This document shows, one piece after another, positions 18,893 through 28,033 of a stretch of 55,563 bases of DNA (positions are counted from its first letter, which is position 1; the number at the start of each line of letters is the position of its first letter). The notes beneath the pieces were generated by a model, which saw only the letters and a list, made by a program, of their open reading frames with translations, was not told where the DNA came from and searched no databases. The stretch is taken from the NCBI GenBank assembly GCA_017994575.1, contig JAGOKN010000006.1, positions 1 through 55,563 on the forward strand. The letters are read 5' to 3'. This stretch comes from Nitrosomonas sp. (GTDB taxonomy: Bacteria; Pseudomonadota; Gammaproteobacteria; Burkholderiales; Nitrosomonadaceae). Made by a program: the position numbers and the translations under genes.

Positions 18893-21421
18893 ATGAGTAA
18901 ATCTCTAATCATTGCTGAAAAACCTTCTGTTGCCGCAGACATCGCTCGGGTACTGGGTAATTTCACCAAGCACACGGACTACTTTGAAAGCGATCAATAT
19001 ATCGTATCTTCAGCGGTGGGGCATCTGCTAGAACTCGCTATCCCAGAAGAATTCGAAGTAAAACGCGGCAAATGGAGTTTTACTAATTTACCGGTTATAC
19101 CACCACGATTTGATTTAAATCCCATTGAAAAAACCTCCGCGCGTTTAAAGCTGCTGAGCAAACTCATCAAACGCAAGGACGTTGAAGTTATCATCAATGC
19201 ATGTGACGCGGGACGTGAAGGCGAGTTAATTTTCTATTATATCGTGCGCCACGTCGGCACCAATAAGCCCATTAAGCGGCTTTGGCTGCAATCCATGACA
19301 CCTGATGCCATTCGCGATGGATTTACCAAATTATTAGACAACTCCGAAGTGCAATCGCTGGCTGAAGCAGCTGTCAGTCGCTCAGAATCAGACTGGCTGG
19401 TCGGAATCAATGGCACGCGTGCCATGACTGCTTTTAATTCACAAGAAGGTGGATTTCATAAAACCACTGTTGGGCGGGTTCAGACTCCAACTTTAGCCAT
19501 TCTTGTCGAGCGCGAAGAAAAAATAAAAAAATTTCGCCCACAGAATTATTGGGAAATTCATGCCACATTTGCAACTGACGCTGGTCATTATATCGGCAAG
19601 TGGTTTGATGAAAAATTCAGCAAAGATAAAGTTAATCAAGAACTAAAGCCTGAGAGGCTTTGGGAGCAAGCCAAAGCCGAAGTCATTCGTGATAAATGCC
19701 AAGACAAACCTGGCAGTGTCAATGAAGAAAGCAAACCCAGCAAAGAAATTTGCCCCTTGCTTTATGACTTGACCAGCTTGCAACGAGAAGCCAACAGTCG
19801 CTTTGGTTTTTCTGCCAAAACCACACTCGGCTTGGCCCAGGCATTATATGAAAAACATAAGGTATTGACGTATCCACGGACAGATTCACGCGCTTTACCG
19901 GAAGATTATATTGCTACCGTTAAAGATACTTTACAAAGTTTGGGTAATACCGAGTATGGAAATTTTGCCCAGCAGATTCTGGCATCAAACTGGGTTATTC
20001 CCAACAAACGTATTTTCAATAATGCGAAGATCTCAGACCACTTTGCCATCATCCCGACTTCATTGAATCCGACAAAACTGAATGAAGCCGAAGCAAAATT
20101 ATATGACTTGGTTACCAAGCGCTTCTTGGCAATTTTCTTCCCAGCCGCTGAATTTCTGCTGACCACTCGTATCACCCGGGTTGAAAATGAGCCTTTTAAA
20201 ACCGAAGGCAAAGTCATGGTTAATCCCGGATGGCAAATCGTTTATGGCAAATCAGTCAAAACCGATGATCTGGAAGATAACGCCACGCTCATTGCAATTA
20301 CCCCCGGACAGCCTGTTACGACTGAAGAAATCAAAATCATCGCCAACCAGACTCGCCCACCGGCAAGATTCAACGAAGCCACGTTACTGTCTGCCATGGA
20401 AGGCGCTGGCAAGCTCGTTGAAGACGAGGAGCTACGTGCAGCCATGAGCGCAAAGGGTCTGGGCACACCGGCAACCCGCGCGGCCATCATTGAAGGATTG
20501 GTATTTGAAAATTATCTGCAACGAATGGGACGCGAACTTCACCCAACAGCAAAGGCATTTTCACTAATCACACTATTGCGTGGCCTGAAAGTACCTGAAT
20601 TAATTTCACCTGAATTAACCGGCAATTGGGAATTTCAATTACGTCAAATTGAACAAGGCAAATTAAAGCGTAGCGCTTTTATGGAAAAAATTGCCGAAAT
20701 GACACGCCACATGGTTGAACAGGCCAAAAACAACCGTGGAGAAACTATCGCCGGTGATTTCTCCGTACTTAAATCGCCCTGTCCCAAATGCGGCGGGATT
20801 GTGCATGAAACTTACAAAAAATTTCAGTGCCAGAAATGCGATTTTGCACTATGGAAAATTTTGGCGGGACGCCAATTTGAAATCGAAGAAATGGAAACCT
20901 TAATTACCCAACGTGAAGTGGGTCCCTTACAAGGATTCCGGAGCAGGATGGGACAGTCGTTTAATGCCATTATCAAACTTACCGATACTTTCGAAATGAA
21001 ATTTGATTTCGGTAATAACGAAGAAGAACAAGAGGAAGTCGATTTCAGTGGACAAGTTTCTTTAGGTCCATGTCCTAAATGCAGTCATGCGGTATATGAA
21101 CATGGACTTCATTATGTATGCGAGAAATCTATTGGAGCAGCACGCACTTGCAACTTCAAAACTGGAAAAATTATTCTTGAACGCCCAATTGAACGTGAAC
21201 AAGTCACCAAGCTGCTGGAATCAGGCAGAACAGATCTTCTCACTAAATTCATTTCTAAAAAAGGCAGGCCATTTTCAGCTTATTTGGTCAGAAATGCAGA
21301 TGGGAAGATTGGTTTTGAGTTTGAACAAAAGGCTCCCAAGAAAGCGACCGAAACCAAACCTAAAACTAGACAATCAAAAACTAAAACACCGAGCGCTGTG
21401 GTTGAACAACCACAAGAGTAA
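18893..21421 (+). CDS. topB: DNA topoisomerase III-like type IA topoisomerase
   Basis: 842 residues from ATG 18893, which has AGGAA 6 bases upstream; an upstream in-frame ATG is less likely. The N-terminal Toprim domain starts SLIIAEKPSVA and has the acidic DAGREGEL motif (105-112). Tyr327 in VLTYPRTDSRAL is the strand-cleaving residue. Two C-terminal zinc-ribbon-like cysteine clusters (CPKCGG...CQKC and CPKCSH...C...C) and a terminal repeat (KFISKKGRPFSAYL) follow. The long C-terminal extension resembles the topoisomerase III form found after smg in betaproteobacteria. It relaxes negative supercoils or unlinks DNA. Confidence 0.92.
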   Translation: MSKSLIIAEKPSVAADIARVLGNFTKHTDYFESDQYIVSSAVGHLLELAIPEEFEVKRGKWSFTNLPVIPPRFDLNPIEKTSARLKLLSKLIKRKDVEVIINACDAGREGELIFYYIVRHVGTNKPIKRLWLQSMTPDAIRDGFTKLLDNSEVQSLAEAAVSRSESDWLVGINGTRAMTAFNSQEGGFHKTTVGRVQTPTLAILVEREEKIKKFRPQNYWEIHATFATDAGHYIGKWFDEKFSKDKVNQELKPERLWEQAKAEVIRDKCQDKPGSVNEESKPSKEICPLLYDLTSLQREANSRFGFSAKTTLGLAQALYEKHKVLTYPRTDSRALPEDYIATVKDTLQSLGNTEYGNFAQQILASNWVIPNKRIFNNAKISDHFAIIPTSLNPTKLNEAEAKLYDLVTKRFLAIFFPAAEFLLTTRITRVENEPFKTEGKVMVNPGWQIVYGKSVKTDDLEDNATLIAITPGQPVTTEEIKIIANQTRPPARFNEATLLSAMEGAGKLVEDEELRAAMSAKGLGTPATRAAIIEGLVFENYLQRMGRELHPTAKAFSLITLLRGLKVPELISPELTGNWEFQLRQIEQGKLKRSAFMEKIAEMTRHMVEQAKNNRGETIAGDFSVLKSPCPKCGGIVHETYKKFQCQKCDFALWKILAGRQFEIEEMETLITQREVGPLQGFRSRMGQSFNAIIKLTDTFEMKFDFGNNEEEQEEVDFSGQVSLGPCPKCSHAVYEHGLHYVCEKSIGAARTCNFKTGKIILERPIEREQVTKLLESGRTDLLTKFISKKGRPFSAYLVRNADGKIGFEFEQKAPKKATETKPKTRQSKTKTPSAVVEQPQE

Positions 21422-21464
21422 ACCGAAGCTACTCGCCACTTCCACACAACCACATTATTCAATC

Positions 21465-21508
21465 AAATAAAAAAGGATATTCGAGGTTAGGTAAGACTCG
21501 AATATCCT
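21465..21508 (-). terminator. intrinsic terminator of the 82-aa minus-strand gene
   Basis: AGGATATTCGAG and CTCGAATATCCT form a perfect 12-bp stem with an 11-base loop (21474-21508). Read on the minus strand, the stem is followed by a TTTTTTATTT tail, the normal layout of a Rho-independent terminator. It lies 24 bases after that gene's stop. It could also partly stop topB transcripts arriving on the plus strand. Confidence 0.85.
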
Positions 21509-21531
21509 GCTTGATTGCTATTTCAGAAACA

Positions 21532-21780
21532 TCACGCAGTATAAAAGTTTATGATGTACTTAATGACTCCGCCGGAACCCATAATGATCATAATGAGTCC
21601 ACCCACAATGGCAGTTCCTTCCAAAAGAATAGAAACAAAAGCACGCGCTGTACTTTCAAACTCTTCTTCACCTAGAACATTCTTTCGATTCTCTCTGCGA
21701 TTCTTTACCCACAACTGTAACCAGATAGCGACAGGAATAGCGAGTAGAGAAAACATTAGGGCAATTTCTGCATCTTCCAT
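21532..21780 (-). CDS. small two-helix membrane protein (unknown)
   Basis: 82 residues with hydrophobic segments at about 6-24 and 54-75 and a charged cytoplasmic-like linker between them (KNRRENRKNVLGEEEFEST). A strong terminator follows and the gene sits alone between topB and aroA, so it is an independent transcription unit, which argues for a real gene. I do not recognise the family. Confidence 0.7.
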   Translation of the reverse strand: MEDAEIALMFSLLAIPVAIWLQLWVKNRRENRKNVLGEEEFESTARAFVSILLEGTAIVGGLIMIIMGSGGVIKYIINFYTA

Positions 21781-22066
21781 GAATCAACCTCTTTTTAAAA
21801 ATAGTATGACAATTTGACCTGTGCCGACGCAATCTGGCGTCAGGTAACGGTATCTTTTAAAAGCAGCTCAAATTCAGCGAGCGCTCTTCATTAAAAATCT
21901 ACTGCGATAGATTACCTTAAACAGGATAGTTTAATAAAGATTTTTCCAAATTTAATGAATCTCTGTGAGCAATTTCAACCGATGATTACTCTCTTACAGA
22001 TCAATAAAATTATTCTTTGAATGTTTTTATGGGATATTATCTGTTAATTTTTACACTTCAAACACC

Positions 22067-23389
22067 ATGAAATGGCTTGATCTCCCATCTGTCAAAGCTG
22101 CCCGGGGTATTGTGCAATTGCCGGGATCAAAGAGTATTTCCAATCGAATTCTTTTATTAGCTGCATTAGCAGAAGGCACAACTCATATTCATGAACTGCT
22201 CGCTTCTGATGATACCGCGCGCATGCTGGAAGCACTGACCAGACTTGGCATTTCTATTACTCAAACTGCCAAAAACGATTATTCCATCATTGGAAGCAAA
22301 GGCATATTTCCAGTCGCAAAAGTTGACTTATTTCTTGGTAACGCGGGTACCGCTTTCCGCCCACTGACCGCAGCACTCTCTCTGATGCAAGGACATTATC
22401 GATTATCCGGGGTGCCGCGCATGCATGAACGTCCCATTGCGGACCTGGTCGATGCGTTGCGTCAACTCGGCGCAAACATTACGTACCTTGGCAATACCGG
22501 TTTTCCACCCTTAGAAATCAAATCGGTCGACATGCATCCCGCCAACCGCATCAACCAGGTCACTGTAAAAGGCAATGTTTCCAGTCAGTTTCTAACCGGA
22601 CTACTGATGGCATTACCATTGACAACCAAAGAATCCATTGTGGACGTATCCGGAACCTTAATTTCTCAACCCTATATTCAACTCACTCTTGCCCAAATGC
22701 GGCTTTTTGGAATACAAGTCGAACACACCCACTGGCAGCAATTTAGAATACCTGAGCGACAAAATTATCAAAGCCCAGGACATGTTACGGTTGAAGGTGA
22801 TGCTTCCTCAGCCTCCTATTTTCTGGCCGCGGGCGCTATTGGAAACGGTCCGGTGCGCGTTCAGGGAGTTGGTCGCAATAGCGCCCAAGGGGACGTTCGC
22901 TTTGCTGCCGCGCTGGAAATGATGGGAGCGCAAATTACTATGGGTGAAAACTGGATTGAGGCAAGCAACAACACATCCAGCCGCACCGGCAAACCCCTGC
23001 TCGCTATTGAATTGGATTGCAATCATATTCCTGATGCCGCCATGACGCTTGCGGTTGCTGCGCTATTTGCAGAAGGCTCAACAACGTTGCGTAACATTGC
23101 CAGTTGGCGCCTAAAAGAGACCGATCGACTTGCTGCCATGTCCACCGAACTGCGTAAATTAGGCGCAACCATCGAGGAGGGAACAGATTACTTGCGCGTA
23201 ACACCTCCCATCAACGACCTGACTCCGCACGCGGCCATTGATACCTACGATGATCATCGCATGGCGATGTGTTTTTCACTGGTCTCTCTGGGAGCGCCTG
23301 TACGCATCAATGATCCTGATTGCGTCGCAAAAACATTTCCGGAATATTTCGAAGTGTTCTCACAGATAGCCCAGACTGAATTGAAATAG
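22067..23389 (+). CDS. aroA: 3-phosphoshikimate 1-carboxyvinyltransferase (EPSP synthase)
   Basis: 440 residues, normal length. It joins shikimate-3-phosphate and phosphoenolpyruvate in aromatic amino acid synthesis. [17 protein letters not shown] at the N-terminus binds phosphate; [15 protein letters not shown] is the central signature and [19 protein letters not shown] the C-terminal one. DDHRMAM is also intact. No strong ribosome-binding site precedes the ATG. The order aroA-cmk-rpsA-ihfB is conserved in proteobacteria. Confidence 0.96.
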   Translation: MKWLDLPSVKAARGIVQLPGSKSISNRILLLAALAEGTTHIHELLASDDTARMLEALTRLGISITQTAKNDYSIIGSKGIFPVAKVDLFLGNAGTAFRPLTAALSLMQGHYRLSGVPRMHERPIADLVDALRQLGANITYLGNTGFPPLEIKSVDMHPANRINQVTVKGNVSSQFLTGLLMALPLTTKESIVDVSGTLISQPYIQLTLAQMRLFGIQVEHTHWQQFRIPERQNYQSPGHVTVEGDASSASYFLAAGAIGNGPVRVQGVGRNSAQGDVRFAAALEMMGAQITMGENWIEASNNTSSRTGKPLLAIELDCNHIPDAAMTLAVAALFAEGSTTLRNIASWRLKETDRLAAMSTELRKLGATIEEGTDYLRVTPPINDLTPHAAIDTYDDHRMAMCFSLVSLGAPVRINDPDCVAKTFPEYFEVFSQIAQTELK

Positions 23390-23428
23390 TTTTTATTCCT
23401 CCCTCTATTCAAAGAACGAGATAACCCA

Positions 23429-24109
23429 ATGCAAAAAAATGAAATTCCCGTCATCACCATTGACGGCCCTTCGGCATCCGGCAAAGGCACTATTGCGCAA
23501 CTGGTTGCCAAGAAGCTTGGATTCCATTACTTGGATAGTGGCGCTCTGTATCGCTTGATTGCTTTAAAAGCGTTGCAATCCCATGCCAATATTGAAGATC
23601 AAACTTTACTCGCTCACTTTGCCAGAAACTTAAATGTCAGTTTTGAGGATGAAGCAGTCAGTCTGGATAGTCGAATGGTTACCAATGAGATCCGATCAGA
23701 GCAATGCGGTATTCTGGCTTCTCAAATAGCTGCTTATTCGTCAGTTCGAGAGGCATTAACCGAACGCCAACGCGTTTTTCGTCAACCGCCTGGATTGGTG
23801 ACTGATGGGCGCGATATGGGTTCCGTGATTTTTCCCGATGCCATTCTTAAAATCTTTCTTACCGCTAGCGCGGAGATCCGTGCGCAAAGACGGCATAAGC
23901 AGTTGATAGAGAAGGGAATAGATGCTAACATCGCAGACTTATTGCAGGATATTCAAAAACGTGATGACCGTGATAGCAATCGCAGTATCGCTCCCTTGCA
24001 ACAAGGGATGGATGCAAGATTACTGGACACAACTTCACTAACCATATCTGAGGCGCAAGACACCGTTCTCTCCTGGTATAATGAAATCTTTGCAAAAAAC
24101 CGAGTTTGA
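23429..24109 (+). CDS. cmk: cytidylate kinase
   Basis: 226 residues. It phosphorylates CMP and dCMP. The P-loop GPSASGKGT is at about residues 12-20, LDSGALYR and DGRDMGSVIFPDA bind the nucleotides, and the lid arginine region KRDDRDSNRS is present. It starts 39 bases after aroA and precedes rpsA, the usual order. Confidence 0.96.
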   Translation: MQKNEIPVITIDGPSASGKGTIAQLVAKKLGFHYLDSGALYRLIALKALQSHANIEDQTLLAHFARNLNVSFEDEAVSLDSRMVTNEIRSEQCGILASQIAAYSSVREALTERQRVFRQPPGLVTDGRDMGSVIFPDAILKIFLTASAEIRAQRRHKQLIEKGIDANIADLLQDIQKRDDRDSNRSIAPLQQGMDARLLDTTSLTISEAQDTVLSWYNEIFAKNRV

Positions 24110-24234
24110 ATGTGTAATGACATTATTTCTTAGTATCGCAAATAAGAATAGATTCAACACCTTCAGACATTTTATTAACTAACCCAGCCCGCTAGCTGCA
24201 AATCTAGTTGGGACATTAATCAGGTATTTTTATA

Positions 24235-25947
24235 ATGACTACAGCTTCCACTGCAACCCAACAATCCCCCGAAAGTTTTGCCGCACTCTTTGAAGAAAGC
24301 CTCTCTCGTCAGGAAATGCGCATTGGTGAGGTAATCACCGCCGAAGTGGTTCGTGTTGACTACAATATCGTTGTCGTTAACGCCGGACTCAAATCTGAAA
24401 GCTTCATTCCTGTCGAAGAATTTAAAAATGATCGTGGCGAAATTGAAGTTAAGCCGGGTGATTTTATCAGCGTTGCCATTGAATCTCTGGAAGATGGCTA
24501 TGGCGAGACACGCCTCTCCCGCGACAAAGCCAAGCGCCTGACTGCCTGGCATGATCTGGAAGAAGCCATGGAAACGGGCAAAATTGTAACCGGCATGGTG
24601 AATGGCAAGGTTAAAGGTGGTTTGACCGCCATGATCAATGGTATTCGTGCTTTTTTACCGGGTTCGTTGGTGGATATTCGCCCAGTCAAGGACACCACTC
24701 CTTACGAAAATAAGGAAATGGACTTCAAAGTGATCAAGCTCGATCGCAAACGCAACAATGTGGTGGTTTCTCGCCGTGCTGTCCTGGAAGCATCACAAGG
24801 CGCTGATCGCGAAACCTTATTGTCGAATCTGCAGGAAGGTGCGGTTGTTCAGGGTATTGTCAAAAATATTACCGATTACGGCGCGTTTGTCGACCTGGGT
24901 GGCATCGATGGCTTGCTGCACATTACCGACCTGGCATGGCGTCGCGTTAAGCACCCATCAGAAGTGGTTAACATTGGTGACGAAGTCACTGCCAAAGTAC
25001 TTAAATTTGACCAAGAGAAAAATCGTGTTTCCCTGGGCATGAAACAACTGAGCGAAGATCCATGGGTAGGTCTGTCACGACGCTATCCAGCGCGCACACG
25101 CCTGTTTGGTAAAGTGACCAACTTAACCGATTACGGTGCATTCATCGAGATTGAACAAGGTATCGAAGGACTGGTACACATATCTGAAATGGATTGGACC
25201 AATAAAAACGTTTATCCATCCAAGATTGTGCAACTTGGCGATGAAGTTGAAGTCATGATTCTTGAAATCGATGAAGAACGTCGCCGCATTTCTCTGGGCA
25301 TGAAACAATGCCAGACCAATCCATGGGAAGAATTTGCCGCAAATCATGACAAAGGCGATAAAGTCAGTGGACAAATCAAATCAATTACTGACTTTGGCGT
25401 ATTCATCGGTTTACCCGGCAATATCGATGGCCTGGTACATTTATCTGACCTGTCCTGGCATCAACCGGGCGAAGAAGCCGTGCTAAATTATAAGAAAGGC
25501 GATGAAATTGAAGCCGTGATTTTATCCATCGATGTTGAACGTGAACGCATTTCATTAGGCATCAAGCAAATGGAAGGAGATCCTTTCACCAGCTTCGTTG
25601 CCGAGCACGATAAAAACAGCATCATCGAAGGCACCGTCAAATCAATCGACGCCAAAGGTGCTGTCATTACGCTGGGGAATGACGTTGAAGGCTACTTGCG
25701 CTCATCAGAAATCTCGCGTGATCGTGTTGAAGACATTCGCACACACCTCAAAGAAGGTGACAAGGTTGAAACCATGATCATCAACATTGATCGCAAGAAT
25801 CGCACGATCAATCTTTCGATTAAAGCGAAAGACAAATCAGATGAAACCAGTGCTATGCAAAAAATTAAAACGCCTGCAAACGCTGGCACCACCAGTCTGG
25901 GTGCTTTACTAAAAGCCAAAATGGACAGTAAAAATACAGAGCAATAA
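24235..25947 (+). CDS. rpsA: 30S ribosomal protein S1
   Basis: 570 residues with six S1 RNA-binding repeats starting near residues 30, 117, 203, 289, 376 and 463. The classical [11 protein letters not shown] / [11 protein letters not shown] / TDFGVFIGL strands mark the middle repeats. S1 brings mRNA to the 30S subunit. The 125-base leader after cmk has no gene and probably contains a promoter or autoregulatory RNA. ihfB follows after 9 bases. Confidence 0.97.
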   Translation: MTTASTATQQSPESFAALFEESLSRQEMRIGEVITAEVVRVDYNIVVVNAGLKSESFIPVEEFKNDRGEIEVKPGDFISVAIESLEDGYGETRLSRDKAKRLTAWHDLEEAMETGKIVTGMVNGKVKGGLTAMINGIRAFLPGSLVDIRPVKDTTPYENKEMDFKVIKLDRKRNNVVVSRRAVLEASQGADRETLLSNLQEGAVVQGIVKNITDYGAFVDLGGIDGLLHITDLAWRRVKHPSEVVNIGDEVTAKVLKFDQEKNRVSLGMKQLSEDPWVGLSRRYPARTRLFGKVTNLTDYGAFIEIEQGIEGLVHISEMDWTNKNVYPSKIVQLGDEVEVMILEIDEERRRISLGMKQCQTNPWEEFAANHDKGDKVSGQIKSITDFGVFIGLPGNIDGLVHLSDLSWHQPGEEAVLNYKKGDEIEAVILSIDVERERISLGIKQMEGDPFTSFVAEHDKNSIIEGTVKSIDAKGAVITLGNDVEGYLRSSEISRDRVEDIRTHLKEGDKVETMIINIDRKNRTINLSIKAKDKSDETSAMQKIKTPANAGTTSLGALLKAKMDSKNTEQ

Positions 25948-25956
25948 GGAAGGTTC

Positions 25957-26247
25957 ATGACTAAATCTGAATTAATAACACGACTTGCGGCACGTTTTCC
26001 GCAACTGGTTACCAAGGATGCTGAGCTCTCCGTCAAGATGATTATTGACGCAATGGCAAAAAGCTTATCCCAGGGCCAGCGCATTGAAATACGCGGTTTT
26101 GGTAGTTTTGACTTAAATTACAGACCACCACGCATCGGACGTAATCCGAAATCAGGCGAGAAAGTAAAGGTGCCCGAGAAATATGTGCCTCATTTCAAAG
26201 CCGGAAAAGAAATGCGTGAACGTGTTGACTTCAAAGCCGAGAAATAG
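25957..26247 (+). CDS. ihfB: integration host factor subunit beta
   Basis: 96 residues, a DNA-bending HU/IHF protein. The arm motif [15 protein letters not shown] and [10 protein letters not shown] are present, and [16 protein letters not shown] closes the fold. The starting MTKSELI and location after rpsA identify the beta subunit. AAGGAAGG precedes the ATG. A strong terminator follows. Confidence 0.95.
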   Translation: MTKSELITRLAARFPQLVTKDAELSVKMIIDAMAKSLSQGQRIEIRGFGSFDLNYRPPRIGRNPKSGEKVKVPEKYVPHFKAGKEMRERVDFKAEK

Positions 26248-26290
26248 CAAATAGTTAAGCTAAGTTAAGTTGTGACAAGACTTAGCGATG

Positions 26291-26338
26291 ATTTGGGCAG
26301 TCAGGTAAATTACATTTACTTTGACTGCCCAAATTTTA
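26291..26338 (+). terminator. intrinsic terminator after ihfB
   Basis: ATTTGGGCAGTCA (26291-26303) pairs perfectly with TGACTGCCCAAAT (26322-26334), and GTAAAT/ATTTAC extend the stem inward. TTTATT follows. This should end the rpsA-ihfB transcript about 45 bases after the ihfB stop. Confidence 0.85.
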
Positions 26339-26413
26339 TTAATTTGAGCATGAATGAATTAGCTATACGCTATATAATTAATTGCCTTTTAACTTGCAGG
26401 ATATAAAATTATT

Positions 26414-26623
26414 ATGATGAACTTAATCACATGGCTTTTGCGCATTGTAGTTTTTGTCATTCTTGCTGTATTTGCCTCTAAAAACTCACAACCAGTCATG
26501 TTGCAATACTATCTGGACAAATCAATCGAACTTCCCCTCAGCGTCATTCTTCTGGGTTCTTTTGCAGCAGGTATTCTGATCACTTTTTTATTTGCCCGGC
26601 GCCGCTGTCACCCCAGTAAATAG
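26414..26623 (+). CDS. lapA: short LapA-like (DUF1049) inner membrane protein
   Basis: 69 residues with two membrane helices at about 4-22 and 40-62, the LapA layout ([20 protein letters not shown] then [14 protein letters not shown]). LapA works with LapB in lipopolysaccharide assembly control in enterobacteria. Here the usual charged C-terminal tail of about 30 residues is missing, and the next gene is pyrF, not lapB. The ATG at 26414 is followed by another ATG. Confidence 0.8.
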   Translation: MMNLITWLLRIVVFVILAVFASKNSQPVMLQYYLDKSIELPLSVILLGSFAAGILITFLFARRRCHPSK

Positions 26624-26637
26624 CCCCAGAAATCGAC

Positions 26638-27336
26638 ATGAAAGATCCTTGCATCATCGTTGCATTGGATGTTAGCAGTTCTACAGAAGCTTTGAGGCTG
26701 GCCGACAAACTTGACTCCGGTTTATGCCGCCTGAAGGTGGGAAAAGAACTTTTCACCGCCGCCGGACCGCAGCTAGTTGAACAATTGATGCTCAAAGATT
26801 TTGATATTTTTCTTGATTTAAAATTCCACGACATTCCCAATACCGTAGCCAACGCATGCAAAGCGGCAGCCAATCTCGGCGTCTGGATGGTTAACGTTCA
26901 TGCGCTGGGTGGACGCAAGATGTTAATGGCTGCCCGAGAAGCGATACCTCCAGGATCAACCAGACTCATTGCAGTCACTTTACTGACCAGCATGGATCAG
27001 AATGATCTCATGGATATTGGTTTACAAGGCACGCCGGAGGAAATCGTTGAACGCTTGGCGCGCTTAGCACAGGACTGCGCGCTGGACGGTGTGGTTTGCT
27101 CCGCTTTGGAGGCAAAAAAACTACGGCAACAATTCGGTAAAGACTTTTGTTTGGTAACTCCAGGCATTCGCCCCTCTGACGGCCAGGCTGATGATCAGAA
27201 AAGAATTAGCACACCCCGACAAGCCATACAGAATGGATCAAGTTATTTAGTCATCGGCAGGCCGATCACTCAGGCCAATGATCCACGCCTAATGTGCCAG
27301 CAGATCAATTCAGAAATAACCGGTTTAATAGCTTAA
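26638..27336 (+). CDS. pyrF: orotidine 5'-phosphate decarboxylase
   Basis: 232 residues, normal size. It makes UMP from [17 protein letters not shown] contains the active-site Asp60, Lys62 and Asp65. VTPGIRP and the phosphate-binding VIGRPI near the C-terminus are intact. It starts 14 bases after lapA. The stop codon TAA (27334-27336) is part of the left end of the inverted-repeat element that follows. Confidence 0.96.
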   Translation: MKDPCIIVALDVSSSTEALRLADKLDSGLCRLKVGKELFTAAGPQLVEQLMLKDFDIFLDLKFHDIPNTVANACKAAANLGVWMVNVHALGGRKMLMAAREAIPPGSTRLIAVTLLTSMDQNDLMDIGLQGTPEEIVERLARLAQDCALDGVVCSALEAKKLRQQFGKDFCLVTPGIRPSDGQADDQKRISTPRQAIQNGSSYLVIGRPITQANDPRLMCQQINSEITGLIA

Positions 27337-27479
27337 CAGGTCGTTGAAAAACGTTTTCGAGGCAGCCGGTACAAGGCAGAAACAGGCAAAAAAGCGCAGT
27401 TTATGTGTAATAAATGAGCATTTTGAGCCTGTTTTTAACACCGTAGCGGCAACGCAGATAGTTTTCAACGGCCTGTTAA
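27333..27479. repeat. MITE-like inverted-repeat element at the pyrF stop
   Basis: The left end TTAACAGGTCGTTGAAAAAC and the right end GTTTTCAACGGCCTGTTAA are inverted copies of about 19 bp, differing at one core base and in the length of the A-run. A second pair, AAACAGGC and GCCTGTTT, lies inside, so the 147 bp can fold into a nested hairpin. The interior encodes nothing recognisable. From memory, similar short repeats recur between genes in betaproteobacterial genomes. It may also act as the pyrF terminator. Confidence 0.6.
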
Positions 27480-27555
27480 AGGAGAATGCCTTAGCCACAT
27501 TCAGTCATTTTCTGAAGGCGCGAAAATCGGCATAAAATCCACATCTGCCTTATTA

Positions 27556-27798
27556 TCAAAGTAACTTTACCAGTGCGGCGATAACCGCCACTTGTCCCAA
27601 CGCTAATCCAACACTCCATTTAATTAACCGATTCTCCATTTCCATCAAGTCACTTTTGGAAAACAATTGAGTATCCATTGCCTCGGCAAAAGCGTCCTTT
27701 TGCGCTTCCGCAATCGCTGCCGCCTGATCACGAGGCACGCCCGCTTTTTCCAGCTTATCGATAAATTTTAGCGTATCAAATGTAACAGATGCCATCAT
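27556..27798 (-). CDS. DUF1640-like coiled-coil membrane protein
   Basis: 80 residues. The N-terminus reads SVTFDTLKFIDKLEKAGVPRDQAAAIAEAQKDA, which I associate with the DUF1640 (CCDC90-like) family. A charged helix (SKSDLMEMENRLIKW) and one C-terminal membrane helix (62-80) follow. GAAGG lies 4 bases before the first ATG (27798) and 7 before the second (27795), so either may be used. Function is unknown; bacterial members are small inner-membrane proteins. It follows the RTX protein gene but is separated from it by a terminator. Confidence 0.75.
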   Translation of the reverse strand: MMASVTFDTLKFIDKLEKAGVPRDQAAAIAEAQKDAFAEAMDTQLFSKSDLMEMENRLIKWSVGLALGQVAVIAALVKLL

Positions 27799-27934
27799 TG
27801 AACCTTCATTTAATTTAACCTAAAAAACAATCAATAGTCATATAGCATAATCAACACCCTATTTTTTAATCTTTAAGCATAAACACTATTTTTTCAAAAA
27901 ACTTGATCTCTGTTTTATTCTCCCCTAAAAGAAA

Positions 27935-27967
27935 AAACCGCCCTTAGTTTCCTAAGAGCGGTTTTAT
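27935..27967 (-). terminator. intrinsic terminator of the RTX/S-layer gene
   Basis: On the minus strand, AAACCGCUCUUAG pairs with CUAAGGGCGGUUU across a GAAA tetraloop, with one U-G pair, and TTTCTTTT follows. This is a textbook Rho-independent terminator. It lies about 70 bases after the stop of the 761-aa gene. Confidence 0.92.
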
Positions 27968-28033
27968 TCAAAGCGTATGCTACTAGCTTAGATAGAGAAA
28001 TTCCATCTTCACTTTATTTATTATCTTTCTTGC

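Noticed and set aside
27344-27535. 63-codon plus frame after pyrF
   Set aside because: It runs through the inverted-repeat element and uses a non-ATG start; no motif and no ribosome-binding site.
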